This document shows, one piece after another, positions 19,434-27,916 of a stretch of DNA of 64,000 nucleotides. Numbering within the stretch: the first letter of the stretch is position 1; the number at the start of each line of letters is the position of its first letter. The stretch covers positions 327,750-391,749 of the forward strand of contig JAMLHE010000002.1 of NCBI GenBank assembly GCA_023957315.1. The letters run 5' to 3'. The notes beneath the pieces were generated by a model. That model made no database searches. It was given only the letters and a program-made list of their open reading frames with translations, and had not been told where the DNA came from. A program made the position numbers and the translations under genes. The DNA comes from Candidatus Kapaibacterium sp. (GTDB taxonomy: Bacteria; Bacteroidota; Ignavibacteria; Kapaibacteriales; UBA2268).

Positions 19434-21007
19434 TATTTCACCTCTTTATTATTGAAATGTTCGTATTTGTGGTCATTCATTTTCCAACCGCGATAAACCA
19501 TAAATACTAATAATCCGAAAATCGTTAACATCATCAATCTTGCACCCCATAGATAGGGAATATTTTCGGCGGGCACACCTTCCATCATTAATGTCGGTAT
19601 GGCACTATCCCAAGTCCAAAATGCCATAATACCGATAAGATAGGTTGGCGTTACATATTTGATGATATAATAAAAGAATCTCGGTACTTTAATATCTGAG
19701 CCCTTTGATAATTCAGCCCAACCTTTGTCCATACCGTATATCCAAGCGAAAACGACTACTTCAATCAATGCTACAACAACAAGAGCAAAAGTGCCGGCCC
19801 AATAATCCATTTCGTCTAAGAAACCGAATTTCAAGAAAAATATCACAAAATGAATACAAACAAATAACCCAATTCCAACTATGGTCACAGCTTTTTTCTG
19901 GGAGAATTTGAATTGCTCTTTAAGAAATGAAATCACAGGTTGAGCCATTGCAACGGAGGATGTGATTCCGGCAAAAAACAGCAAGAAGAACCACAGAAAT
20001 CCAACTATATTGCCAAATGGAATCTGTTGGAAAATAACCGACATTGATACAAAGCCCAAGTTGAACGAACCGCCCATGGCAATTGCCGTAGCTGTTGTAA
20101 GCCCGAAAAATGCTACTGCTATAGGGATTGCAATCGAACCGCCCAAGACGACTTCAACAAATTCGTTAATTGATGCTGTCGAAAGCCCGCTCAAAGCTAT
20201 ATCGTCCGATTCTCGTAAATAGCTTGCATAGGCGTGTAATGTCCCCATACCTACAGAAAGAGTGAAGAAAACCTGTCCCGAAGCGGCAAGCCAAATTTTT
20301 GAATCAGAAAGCATCGAGAAATCCGGATTCCAAATAAAAGCAAAACCATTCCATACGCTACGGTCGGGGAAATTAATCGGGTCGGGTACACCAACTGTGA
20401 ACACATATATTAATAGTACAATGCCAAAAAAAATCAAAGTCGGCATTGCAAATTTGGCGAACCATTCAATTCCCTTGCTGATACCTTTGTATAAGATGAA
20501 AAGATTTGCAGAGATTGTAATCAGAAGAAAAGTATATGCAGTCAGAATACTACTGAAATGCCCTTCGCCGGCGCCTTGGTAACTTTTGAGGAAACTTTCC
20601 ATATTAGTCAAATTATCCATACCGAAATATTCACCGGTAAGTGAAAAATATGCAAACCCGAGTGTCCATGATTCAATATAAGTATAATAAATCATGACTA
20701 TGGTGGAAACCCACAAACCCAAAACCCCGAGATACTTCGCAATGGGTGAATTCCACATACTGTCCAACATACCCGGCATAGAACCGTGCCCATATTTGCC
20801 ACCGTGTCTGCCTATTGACCATTCAACCCACATAAGTGGAATCGCCAATAGAAAGAAAGCTATAAAATAAGGTATCATGAAGGCACCGCCGCCGTTTTGT
20901 GCTGCTTGCACCGGGAATCTCAAAAAGTTGCCAAGCCCGACTGCATTTCCTGCCATCGCAAGTATCAGTCCGATTCGGCTGGTCCATCGTTCGCGTTCTG
21001 TTAACAA
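19433..21007 (-). CDS. Sodium-dependent amino-acid symporter, NSS (SNF) family, MetP-like
   Basis: A 524-residue inner-membrane symporter of the neurotransmitter:sodium symporter fold. The N-terminus has the family signature WTSRIGLILAMAGNAVGLGNFLRFP, whose unwound TM1 binds Na+ and substrate, followed by NGGGAFMIPYF. About 11-12 hydrophobic segments follow. The start is TTG at 21007-21005, preceded by AGGGG at about 8 nt, which is a better site than any nearby ATG. The coupled small subunit gene follows directly. A candidate promoter (TTG-N21-TAATCTTTG) lies about 90 nt upstream. The substrate is likely a hydrophobic amino acid such as methionine or alanine, inferred only from the MetPS-like gene arrangement. 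Confidence 0.92.
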   Translation of the reverse strand: MLTERERWTSRIGLILAMAGNAVGLGNFLRFPVQAAQNGGGAFMIPYFIAFFLLAIPLMWVEWSIGRHGGKYGHGSMPGMLDSMWNSPIAKYLGVLGLWVSTIVMIYYTYIESWTLGFAYFSLTGEYFGMDNLTNMESFLKSYQGAGEGHFSSILTAYTFLLITISANLFILYKGISKGIEWFAKFAMPTLIFFGIVLLIYVFTVGVPDPINFPDRSVWNGFAFIWNPDFSMLSDSKIWLAASGQVFFTLSVGMGTLHAYASYLRESDDIALSGLSTASINEFVEVVLGGSIAIPIAVAFFGLTTATAIAMGGSFNLGFVSMSVIFQQIPFGNIVGFLWFFLLFFAGITSSVAMAQPVISFLKEQFKFSQKKAVTIVGIGLFVCIHFVIFFLKFGFLDEMDYWAGTFALVVVALIEVVVFAWIYGMDKGWAELSKGSDIKVPRFFYYIIKYVTPTYLIGIMAFWTWDSAIPTLMMEGVPAENIPYLWGARLMMLTIFGLLVFMVYRGWKMNDHKYEHFNNKEVK

Positions 21008-21093
21008 ATTTCAGCCCCTAAATTATAATTATTTAATTCTGACTAATTACATTTTTTACAACTATAAATATAAAACTATTCTTTGGAATAAAC

Positions 21094-21126
21094 CAAAGAT
21101 TATATTAAATTTGTCATCATTGGCAA
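21094..21126 (-). promoter_or_regulatory. Candidate Bacteroidota-type promoter for the NSS transporter
   Basis: On the minus strand, TTG (21124-21126) is followed after 21 nt by TAATCTTTG (21094-21102). This is one base longer than the TAnnTTTG consensus. The same 9-mer occurs upstream of the lipoprotein gene at 62170, which supports it modestly. The leader would be about 80 nt. Confidence 0.35.
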
Positions 21127-21219
21127 TTATGGTACGATAAGTTGGACAAATCATGCCTTGACTAATTGATAATAATTTAACTGATATAAAGTGATAATTT
21201 GTCAATTATTTAAAGAAAC

Positions 21220-21248
21220 TTGCTTATTCAGATATTTATGTATATTTG
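21220..21248 (+). promoter_or_regulatory. Candidate Bacteroidota-type promoter for the hybrid histidine kinase
   Basis: TTG (21220-21222), an 18-nt spacer, then TATATTTG (21241-21248) is an exact match to the TAnnTTTG element recognised by the primary sigma factor of Bacteroidota. Transcription would begin near 21255, a short distance before the kinase start. Confidence 0.5.
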
Positions 21249-21273
21249 TATATAATGGATTAGGTTTGTACAA

Positions 21274-24200
21274 TTGGGTTTTAATCAAATGAATTATCAG
21301 GACAAGACAAAAGATGAGCTCATAATTGAGTTAGAACGCTTACAAAGTGAAATTAGCAAGTTGAAATCAATATCCTCAAGTCAAAGTGATGAACAAGTTG
21401 GTGATTCAGCTCCATCTGAAGGGATTTCGGATAAATACGAATATATGTTTGTCCATAACCCACAACCAATGTGGATTTTCGACATTGAGACACTTAATTT
21501 TCTCGAAGTTAACGAAGCCGCAATCAATCATTATGGTTATTCCCGAGAAGAGTTTCTTTCGATGACGTTGAAAGATATTCGTCCTGAAGAAGACATTGAT
21601 TTATTGATAAAGAAAATTGAAGAAACAAGGGATACTCATAATTCTTCCGGTGGATGGCGACATTTAAAGAAGAACGGCGAATTAATTGAAGTTGACATTT
21701 ATGCTTATACAGTGTCCTTTCACGATAAAAATGCCCGCCATGTAACCATAAACGATATAACCGAACGAAGCCGAGCCGAAGAAGCATTAAGACGTACAGG
21801 GAAATATTATCAAACACTTATTGAAAAAGCTCCGGATGGAATTGTATTGGTAGGTCTTGACGGTAAAATAAATTATGCAAGCCCTTCAACATTGAAAATA
21901 TTCGGATATGAAGATAATGCAACGCTATTTCCTGACCCAAATGAATCAACTCATCCTGATGATTTGCCCTATGTACTTGCAACAATCGGCGAAATTTTCG
22001 AAAACCCTTCAAAAGTTTCAACAATTGAATATCGTTTCAAAAATAGGGACGGCAGTTGGAATTGGATTGAAAGCACTTTTACAAATCAATTTGCCGAACC
22101 GGGTATCGAATCTCTTGTTATTAATTTCAGAGATATAAGTGACCGCAAGAAAATTGAAGAAGCACTACAAAAGAACATTGAAATATTTTCTTTGTTTATG
22201 GAACTTTCACCAATTTACGCATTCATAAAGGAAGTAACTCCCACATCAAGCCGAGTGCTGAAAGCGAGTTTAAATTATGTAGATATGATTGGTATCCAAG
22301 CATCAGAAATGGTCGGTAAAACAATGCATGAGCTTTTCCCGACTGAACTCGCTGACAAAATGACCCAAGATGATTGGGCTACAGTTGAGAATGGGGAAGT
22401 TTTTCAAGTTGATGAAGAATTTAATGGTCGCTACTATACTTCATTAAAATACCCTATCAAACAAGGCGACAAAAATCTGTTGGCTGGTTACACTATAGAT
22501 ATAACTGACCGCAAAAAAGCAGAAAACGAAATCACAATTTTGGCTCATGCTTTAAGGAGTGTCAACGAATGTATAAGTATTACAGATTTGGAAGATAATA
22601 CTATTTTCGTTAACGAATCATTTTTGAAAACTTACGGTTATGATGAAAATGAGTTAGTTGGGGAGAAAATTTCCGTCGTTCGTTCATCTAAGAATTCTGA
22701 AGAGCTTGTTCAGGAAATTTTGCCTGCAACATTGCAAGGCGGTTGGAAAGGAGAATTGTGGAATAGGCGAAAAGACGGCAGCGAATTTTTGATTCAACTT
22801 TCGACTACAATTATTCATGATAAAGATAACAAACCATTCGCACTGATTGGCGTAGCGTCTGATATTACAGAAAAAAAAGCAGCCGAAGAAAAATTCAAAG
22901 AAAATCATGAACTAATGCGTATCGCAGGCGAATACGCAAAATTAGGTGGCTGGAGTGTCAATTTGGAAAATAATCTCTGCTATTGGTCAGATATAGTTGC
23001 AAAAATTCATGAAATGCCTCTTGGTTTTTCGCCTTCTGTTGAGGTAGGTATAAATTTCTATGCTCCCGAGTGGAGAGAGAAAATTGCCGAATCAGTCAAG
23101 AAATGCATCGAAGAGGGAATTTCATATGAAGAAGAAATGGAAATAATCACTTCTACCGGAAAACGTGTATGGGTAAAAGCAATAGGTGTGCCCGTATATG
23201 ATGATAAGGGTAGAATTTTTAAAATCCAGGGAGCATTTCAGGATATTTCTAATCGTAAAAAAGCAGAGGAACTATTAATCGAAAGTGAGTTGAAGCATAG
23301 GTTGTTAATCGAGCAAATGCAAGAGGGATTATTAGTAGTTGACAATGATGATGTTATTAAATTTGTAAATCCTATGTTCTGTAATATTTTCGGATATGAA
23401 GAAAGTGAATTAATTGGGAAAATTGGATATGAAACGCTTTTGTTAAAGTCAGATAAAGATTTAATAATCCAAAAGAACTTAGAGAGACAACACGGCAACC
23501 CTGAACAATACGAATTAGTCATGGTGAAAAAAAATGGCGAACAAATAATAGTATTCATGAATGCTGCACCGGCTTTTGATAAAAACGGAAAAGTCATAGG
23601 CTCGATGTCCACTTGTAAAGATATAACGCAAAGTAAGAAAGCAGAGCAAGAATTAATCAAAGCCAAAGAACGAGCAGAAGAAAGCGATAGGCTCAAATCA
23701 GCATTTCTTGCTAATATGAGTCATGAAATCAGAACACCTATGAATGGAATTCTGGGTTTTGCAGGATTGTTGAAAAAGCCGAATTTGTCCGGAAAAGAGC
23801 AAATGGAATTTGTCGAAATTATAGAGAAAAGTGGTATAAGAATGCTAAATATTATAAATGATATTGTTGATATATCGAAAATTGAAGCCGGACTTATGGA
23901 AATTCGTTTAGCAAAGACTAATATCAACGAGTGCTTGAAAGAAATCTATAGATTCTTCAAACCCGAAATTGAAAGCAAAGGAATGAAATGTGACTTATTC
24001 AATTCCATCGAAAAACAAGATGCCATTATCAAAACTGATAAAGAAAAATTTATGGCTATTCTTACTAATCTTGTCAAAAATTCGATTAAATATTCTCATT
24101 TCGGCACTATTGAAATCGGTTGCCAATTCAAAGATACTCCAAATAATACAGAACTTGAATTCTATGTAAAAGATACCGGAATAGGAATCCCAAAAGAAAG

Positions 24201-24828
24201 GCACGAAGCTATTTTTGACCGATTTGTCCAAGCAGATATCGAAGATAAACATGCTTTCCAAGGAGCGGGTTTGGGATTATCTATCACCAAAGCATACATT
24301 GAAATGCTCGGTGGGCAAATTCGTGTAGAAAGCGAATTAGGCAAAGGTTCGACTTTTTATTTCACTCTTCCATATAATCCCGTCAATGGAAGTAATAAGC
24401 CTATAGTTAAAACGATTGTCGAAATACCTAAAAAGGATGAAATAGCAAATATGAAATTATTAATAGTTGACGATGATGCAACCTCATTTTATTTAATTTC
24501 CAGAATGATGAAGAAGCGCGCTCGGGAAATACTTTCAGCTGACAATGCTTTCGATGCCGTTGAAATCTGTCGCCAAAATCCTGATATTGACATCGTTCTG
24601 ATGGATATTAAAATGCCCGGACTAAGCGGTCTTGAAGCTACCCAACTCATAAGAGAATTCAACAAAGATGTTATCATTATAGCCCAAACAGCATATGCAC
24701 TTGCAGGCGACAAAGAAAGAACATTAGAAGCAGGTTGCAATGATTATATTGCAAAACCAATTTTGAAAAGCGCTTTAATGAGTATTATTCAAAAGCATTT
24801 TACAAATAAAATAATGAACTTGGATTAA
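21274..24828 (+). CDS. Soluble hybrid sensor histidine kinase with six PAS-like domains and a receiver
   Basis: A 1184-residue hybrid kinase without transmembrane segments, so it should sense cytoplasmic signals. Six PAS/PAC-like modules are seen at about 53-170, 175-290, 300-410, 420-540, 545-665 and 668-785; several end in a DITxRKxAE-type linker. The dimerisation helix has SHEIRTPMNGILGF with phospho-accepting His817. ATPase boxes are NLVKNSIKYS (N box), DTGIGIP (G1) and GLGLSI (G2). The C-terminal receiver has VDDD, the phospho-acceptor in VLMDIKMPG (Asp1111) and IAKP. There is no output domain, so signal presumably moves to a separate phosphotransfer or response protein outside the window. 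The TTG at 21274 is the longest start; ATG at 21289 is equally plausible. It is divergent from the NSS transporter. Confidence 0.93.
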   Translation: MGFNQMNYQDKTKDELIIELERLQSEISKLKSISSSQSDEQVGDSAPSEGISDKYEYMFVHNPQPMWIFDIETLNFLEVNEAAINHYGYSREEFLSMTLKDIRPEEDIDLLIKKIEETRDTHNSSGGWRHLKKNGELIEVDIYAYTVSFHDKNARHVTINDITERSRAEEALRRTGKYYQTLIEKAPDGIVLVGLDGKINYASPSTLKIFGYEDNATLFPDPNESTHPDDLPYVLATIGEIFENPSKVSTIEYRFKNRDGSWNWIESTFTNQFAEPGIESLVINFRDISDRKKIEEALQKNIEIFSLFMELSPIYAFIKEVTPTSSRVLKASLNYVDMIGIQASEMVGKTMHELFPTELADKMTQDDWATVENGEVFQVDEEFNGRYYTSLKYPIKQGDKNLLAGYTIDITDRKKAENEITILAHALRSVNECISITDLEDNTIFVNESFLKTYGYDENELVGEKISVVRSSKNSEELVQEILPATLQGGWKGELWNRRKDGSEFLIQLSTTIIHDKDNKPFALIGVASDITEKKAAEEKFKENHELMRIAGEYAKLGGWSVNLENNLCYWSDIVAKIHEMPLGFSPSVEVGINFYAPEWREKIAESVKKCIEEGISYEEEMEIITSTGKRVWVKAIGVPVYDDKGRIFKIQGAFQDISNRKKAEELLIESELKHRLLIEQMQEGLLVVDNDDVIKFVNPMFCNIFGYEESELIGKIGYETLLLKSDKDLIIQKNLERQHGNPEQYELVMVKKNGEQIIVFMNAAPAFDKNGKVIGSMSTCKDITQSKKAEQELIKAKERAEESDRLKSAFLANMSHEIRTPMNGILGFAGLLKKPNLSGKEQMEFVEIIEKSGIRMLNIINDIVDISKIEAGLMEIRLAKTNINECLKEIYRFFKPEIESKGMKCDLFNSIEKQDAIIKTDKEKFMAILTNLVKNSIKYSHFGTIEIGCQFKDTPNNTELEFYVKDTGIGIPKERHEAIFDRFVQADIEDKHAFQGAGLGLSITKAYIEMLGGQIRVESELGKGSTFYFTLPYNPVNGSNKPIVKTIVEIPKKDEIANMKLLIVDDDATSFYLISRMMKKRAREILSADNAFDAVEICRQNPDIDIVLMDIKMPGLSGLEATQLIREFNKDVIIIAQTAYALAGDKERTLEAGCNDYIAKPILKSALMSIIQKHFTNKIMNLD

Positions 24829-24840
24829 ACAGGATTTCCT

Positions 24841-24869
24841 GTTCCGTCAGGTGTAATATCTGACGGGAC
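24841..24869 (+). terminator. Hairpin after the histidine kinase gene
   Basis: A 10-bp stem with one G-T wobble (GTTCCGTCAG / CTGACGGGAC) and 9-nt loop starts 12 nt after the kinase stop codon. The following AAAATTTTAG is a weak T-tract, so termination may be partial and allow read-through into the ATP-cone gene. Confidence 0.5.
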
Positions 24870-24889
24870 AAAATTTTAGAACAATACAA

Positions 24890-25756
24890 ATGGAAAAAAT
24901 TCAAAGCAAAGAAGTGCTTATAAAAAAAGCAAATGGTGAGATTGAGGCGTTTTCAGACATAAAATTGCGCCGTTCACTAAAAAATGCAGGTGCAAATCTC
25001 GAGACACAAGATGAAATAGTTTACGATATCCAAAATTTGATTTATGACGGAGTCACGACAAAGAAAATTTATGATTGGGCATTTTCGATTTTAGACAGAA
25101 AACAACAGCTTTCTTCAATTCGATATAAACTCAAACAAGCCATGCTTGAGCTTGGACCGACAGGATTTCCATTTGAACAAATCATCAGTATTATTTTCGC
25201 CAGGCAAGCTTATAATACCCAAGTCGGGCAAATCGTTGAAGGGTACTGCGTTTCTCACGAAATGGACGTAGTAGCTACAAGTGCAAATCACCAATGCCTG
25301 ATTGAATGTAAATATTCGACCGACCAAGGCAAACGAGTCAGCATTCAAACGCCGCTCTATGTCAGGTCGAGAGTTGAAGATATAATAAAATTGAGACAAA
25401 AAATGCCCGAGTATAAAGATTTTTCTTTCTCAGGCTGGATTATCACCAATACTCGTTTTTCGGACGATTCTATCAAATATGCCCGATGTAGCGGCTTAAA
25501 ACTGCTCGGTTGGGATTATCCCGAGGGCAATGGATTGAAGGAGCATCTGGAAAGAGAAAATATTTTCCCTGTGACATTTTTGACAAATTTGACAATCATC
25601 CAAAAACAGCATCTCTTTGAGCATGGAATTGTCGTTTGCAGACAGCTGCTCAACAAAATGGAAATATTAGAATCGTTTCACTTAGACAAGCAAAAGATGG
25701 ATTTATTAATAAATGAACTCAATGTAATTGAAAGTTTGAGTCGGGAGCTGTTATGA
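24890..25756 (+). CDS. ATP-cone domain fused to a PD-(D/E)XK (Mrr-like) nuclease domain
   Basis: A 288-residue cytoplasmic protein. Residues 1-90 form an ATP-cone, the nucleotide-sensing domain best known from ribonucleotide reductase and NrdR: VLIKKANGEIEAFSDIKLRRSLKNAG, then VTTKKIYDWAFSIL and IRYKLKQAMLELGP. It runs directly into a restriction-endonuclease-like fold, with E124-x-D126 and, 13 residues on, I-E139-C-K141, fitting the D...ExK metal site of PD-(D/E)XK nucleases. VRSRVEDIIKLRQK, WIITNTRFS and CSGLKLLGWDYP resemble the later strands of Mrr-type domains. A helical tail (about 225-288) follows. I infer a nuclease gated by nucleotide binding. The cleavage target is unknown and no methyltransferase is adjacent. 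Its stop overlaps the next gene by 4 nt. Confidence 0.82.
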   Translation: MEKIQSKEVLIKKANGEIEAFSDIKLRRSLKNAGANLETQDEIVYDIQNLIYDGVTTKKIYDWAFSILDRKQQLSSIRYKLKQAMLELGPTGFPFEQIISIIFARQAYNTQVGQIVEGYCVSHEMDVVATSANHQCLIECKYSTDQGKRVSIQTPLYVRSRVEDIIKLRQKMPEYKDFSFSGWIITNTRFSDDSIKYARCSGLKLLGWDYPEGNGLKEHLERENIFPVTFLTNLTIIQKQHLFEHGIVVCRQLLNKMEILESFHLDKQKMDLLINELNVIESLSRELL

Positions 25757-26433
25757 AAATCAAAATTATACTTATTTCGCTATTGCTTTTTATCCTCATG
25801 CTAATAGGTCTGTTTTTCCTGTTGTTTGGGGTATATATTCCTTATAAATTGAGATTTGATAAGAATAATCCGGATTACAAGTTGGAACAAATCAAGATTG
25901 CCGAGCATCGTGCCCAAAGCAATGAGGCAATTTACTCAATCACCACTTCTGAGCTAAAGAATTTGATTAACAGCTCCGATTCGACTTATCAGCTTGTTTA
26001 TCTTTTCAATTTAACTTGCCCTTCTGTCACACATATTACAAGCATTTTGAAAGATAGCATATTCGTATTAGAAGGGACTGAGGTTTTCCCTATATCAGTA
26101 GCGGACAGAACGCTATGCCCTCTGTTAAAAAGTTCATTGAATAACATTCCGACAAAAAGATATGTGATTGATTCTGAATTATATTACAGCTACTTTTTCG
26201 ATATGTACGAGCATAATAATAATGCAAAAATCAACTTTTTGCAGACGATAAGAAAAGACATGTTTTATGAAGGTACAAAGGTGATACTATTCAAAGGATG
26301 GGATGACATCGTGTTTTACAATGATGACAAATATTATTTGAAGTCTTGGAAAGAAGGGATGTCGTACAAAGAAAGCACTGATAAATTTGTTTCAACACTG
26401 ACTGCCGATATAAAGGGAATTACGGAGGAATAG
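25753..26433 (+). CDS. Membrane-anchored protein of unknown function, translationally coupled to the nuclease fusion
   Basis: A 226-residue protein whose ATG overlaps the preceding stop (ATGA). Residues 3-30 form one strong hydrophobic helix; the remaining 195 residues are polar and probably periplasmic. The segment YQLVYLFNLTCPSVTH (near Cys89) followed by a helix and a FPISVADR strand resembles the start of a thioredoxin fold, but only one cysteine is present where CxxC would be expected, so redox catalysis is doubtful. No family was recognised. The coupling suggests joint expression with the ATP-cone/nuclease protein, though a cytoplasmic nuclease and a periplasmic partner have no obvious common job. 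Confidence 0.7.
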   Translation: MKIKIILISLLLFILMLIGLFFLLFGVYIPYKLRFDKNNPDYKLEQIKIAEHRAQSNEAIYSITTSELKNLINSSDSTYQLVYLFNLTCPSVTHITSILKDSIFVLEGTEVFPISVADRTLCPLLKSSLNNIPTKRYVIDSELYYSYFFDMYEHNNNAKINFLQTIRKDMFYEGTKVILFKGWDDIVFYNDDKYYLKSWKEGMSYKESTDKFVSTLTADIKGITEE

Positions 26434-26460
26434 GGATTCTCGTTAAAAATACAGTCTTTC

Positions 26461-26480
26461 CCCACGAATAAATTCATGGG
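26461..26480. repeat. Imperfect palindrome in the convergent gap
   Basis: CCCACGAATAAATTCATGGG is a 20-bp inverted repeat with two unpaired positions. It sits between two convergent genes, close to the two perfect palindromes inside the metalloprotease gene, and probably belongs to the same class of small dispersed palindromic elements. Confidence 0.45.
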
Positions 26481-26522
26481 CTATGTTTTTCGGACAGAAC
26501 GCTATTTGCAGTCCCTACAAAC

Positions 26523-27800
26523 CTACATCTTCACAAACATTTGCGTCCGGCTGCCAATACGGAGGTAATACACACCACGAGGCAGATGTGAAATATCAAT
26601 TCTTTGTAGAGACACGGCATGCCGTGTCTCTACCGAGATTACACATTCCCCAAGTGTATTGTAGATATTGACTTCTGAACCTTCATCAACCCTACGGTTA
26701 ACCGTAGGGTTGATATCTATTGCTATTTCGATATATTCACTTGCGGGATTAGGGGAAATTCCAAAATCTGTACTTGGTGTCAAGTCGTTGACTGAGCTGG
26801 CATAATCAGTGCCGGTACGAACAAGATTTTCATTATCCCAAAGCGGTTTACGTGTTTCCGATTCTAATGCTGCCAACATACGTGCAACTTGACCTTGGGT
26901 GAACATTTTGTAGCACGATGCATTATAATCCATATAATTCTCGCCATTGATAAATAAGCCGTCGCAATTTTTTGCACCACGGCATCCCATTGCAGCTCTA
27001 TCACATGCAGGTGTGTCGTCAACATGGTCATTGGGCATTTTACAACCATCTTGGAAAGTATGCATTAAATTCAACCAATGACCGAATTCATGAGTCAATG
27101 TAGAAGCAAATTCCTTATCAATATTTCCGTAGAGATATCTACCATTATAAACCACTCGAGCAATACCAAGGTCGGACATATATTTGTTAGGATACCACGC
27201 ATAACCTGAATTATTTGTAACACCATCACCCATCAAATCAGAGCAAATATATACATTCATGTATTTATAATTGTCCCATGCTATGCTTTCGATAAATTCA
27301 TGAATAGCCGGGTCTGTTTTGGCAAGTCCCTCTTTGTCCGCGTAATATAATACTCCTGTGGTGGATTCGCCATCCGGTGCTACGCGTGCCAACCGAAATT
27401 CGATATTCAACACACCACGTCTTCCTATAAACAAAGAGTCAACATCATCGAAATCATCATTTAAGCCCTTGAAATCTTCATTTGTTTTTTGGAGAGCTAT
27501 CTTGATAATGTCGTCGTTGACAATTTTGCCATTGAAATCAGTCCCAAAGACGTGTACTACCACCGGAATAATGATGGTTTTAGATTCGAGCAAAGAATTA
27601 TTGTTTTTTATATGCCATGCCGTGTATTCCTCTAACTGAAGGCTATATAATCTGGCTTCCTCAGACATATTATATATGGACTCCATATCAACACATTCAT
27701 GAGCAGTTAATGAAGGCTCGTCGGAGCAATGAAGTAAATAAGGAGACAGTAGCAGAGTTGCAAACGTTAACATTGTAACAATCTTTGTCATCATAATCAT
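26523..27800 (-). CDS. M43-type (cytophagalysin/pappalysin) zinc metalloprotease with T9SS sorting domain
   Basis: A 425-residue secreted protease. After the signal peptide (about 1-25) and a short propeptide-like region comes the catalytic domain, with the zinc-binding helix LTHEFGHWLNLMH near residues 234-246 (HExxHxxxxxH) and MDYNASCYKMFTQGQ, the Met-turn region, at about 305. Conserved cysteines are present (DGCKMPND, PACD, MGCRGAKNCDG), as in cytophagalysin-like M43B enzymes. The sorting domain begins FGISPNPASEY near 345 and ends LPRGVYYLRI ... FVKM. Two perfect palindromes lie within its coding sequence (26606-26633 and 26685-26714) and add INPTVNRRVD and VETRHAVSL in frame. It likely degrades extracellular protein. 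Confidence 0.93.
   Translation of the reverse strand: MIMMTKIVTMLTFATLLLSPYLLHCSDEPSLTAHECVDMESIYNMSEEARLYSLQLEEYTAWHIKNNNSLLESKTIIIPVVVHVFGTDFNGKIVNDDIIKIALQKTNEDFKGLNDDFDDVDSLFIGRRGVLNIEFRLARVAPDGESTTGVLYYADKEGLAKTDPAIHEFIESIAWDNYKYMNVYICSDLMGDGVTNNSGYAWYPNKYMSDLGIARVVYNGRYLYGNIDKEFASTLTHEFGHWLNLMHTFQDGCKMPNDHVDDTPACDRAAMGCRGAKNCDGLFINGENYMDYNASCYKMFTQGQVARMLAALESETRKPLWDNENLVRTGTDYASSVNDLTPSTDFGISPNPASEYIEIAIDINPTVNRRVDEGSEVNIYNTLGECVISVETRHAVSLQRIDISHLPRGVYYLRIGSRTQMFVKM
26606..26633. repeat. 28-bp perfect palindrome inside the metalloprotease sorting domain
   Basis: Each half is GTAGAGACACGGCA or its exact complement. It is translated in frame as VETRHAVSL, between two strands of the C-terminal sorting domain, a place where related domains normally have a short loop. 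It looks like an inserted mobile palindromic element that keeps the frame open. Confidence 0.8.
26685..26714. repeat. 30-bp perfect palindrome inside the metalloprotease sorting domain
   Basis: The half-site is ATCAACCCTACGGTT and the other half is its exact complement. It is translated as INPTVNRRVD between the first and second strands of the sorting domain. Its sequence is unrelated to the palindrome at 26606-26633, so two element types entered the same domain. Confidence 0.8.
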
Positions 27801-27916
27801 TCACTCAAATCATTGAACAAAATAAAAAAAACTTTTTAAAAATCATAATCTGTATATTTAAATAGACACAGAAAAGTACGTTTTGTTACCGAATTTTTAA
27901 ATATTTTTATATTTTT

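Noticed and set aside
26483..26671. 62-codon plus-strand frame crossing the palindrome near the protease end
   Set aside because: Antisense to the sorting domain; it reads through the palindrome only because palindromes stay open on both strands.
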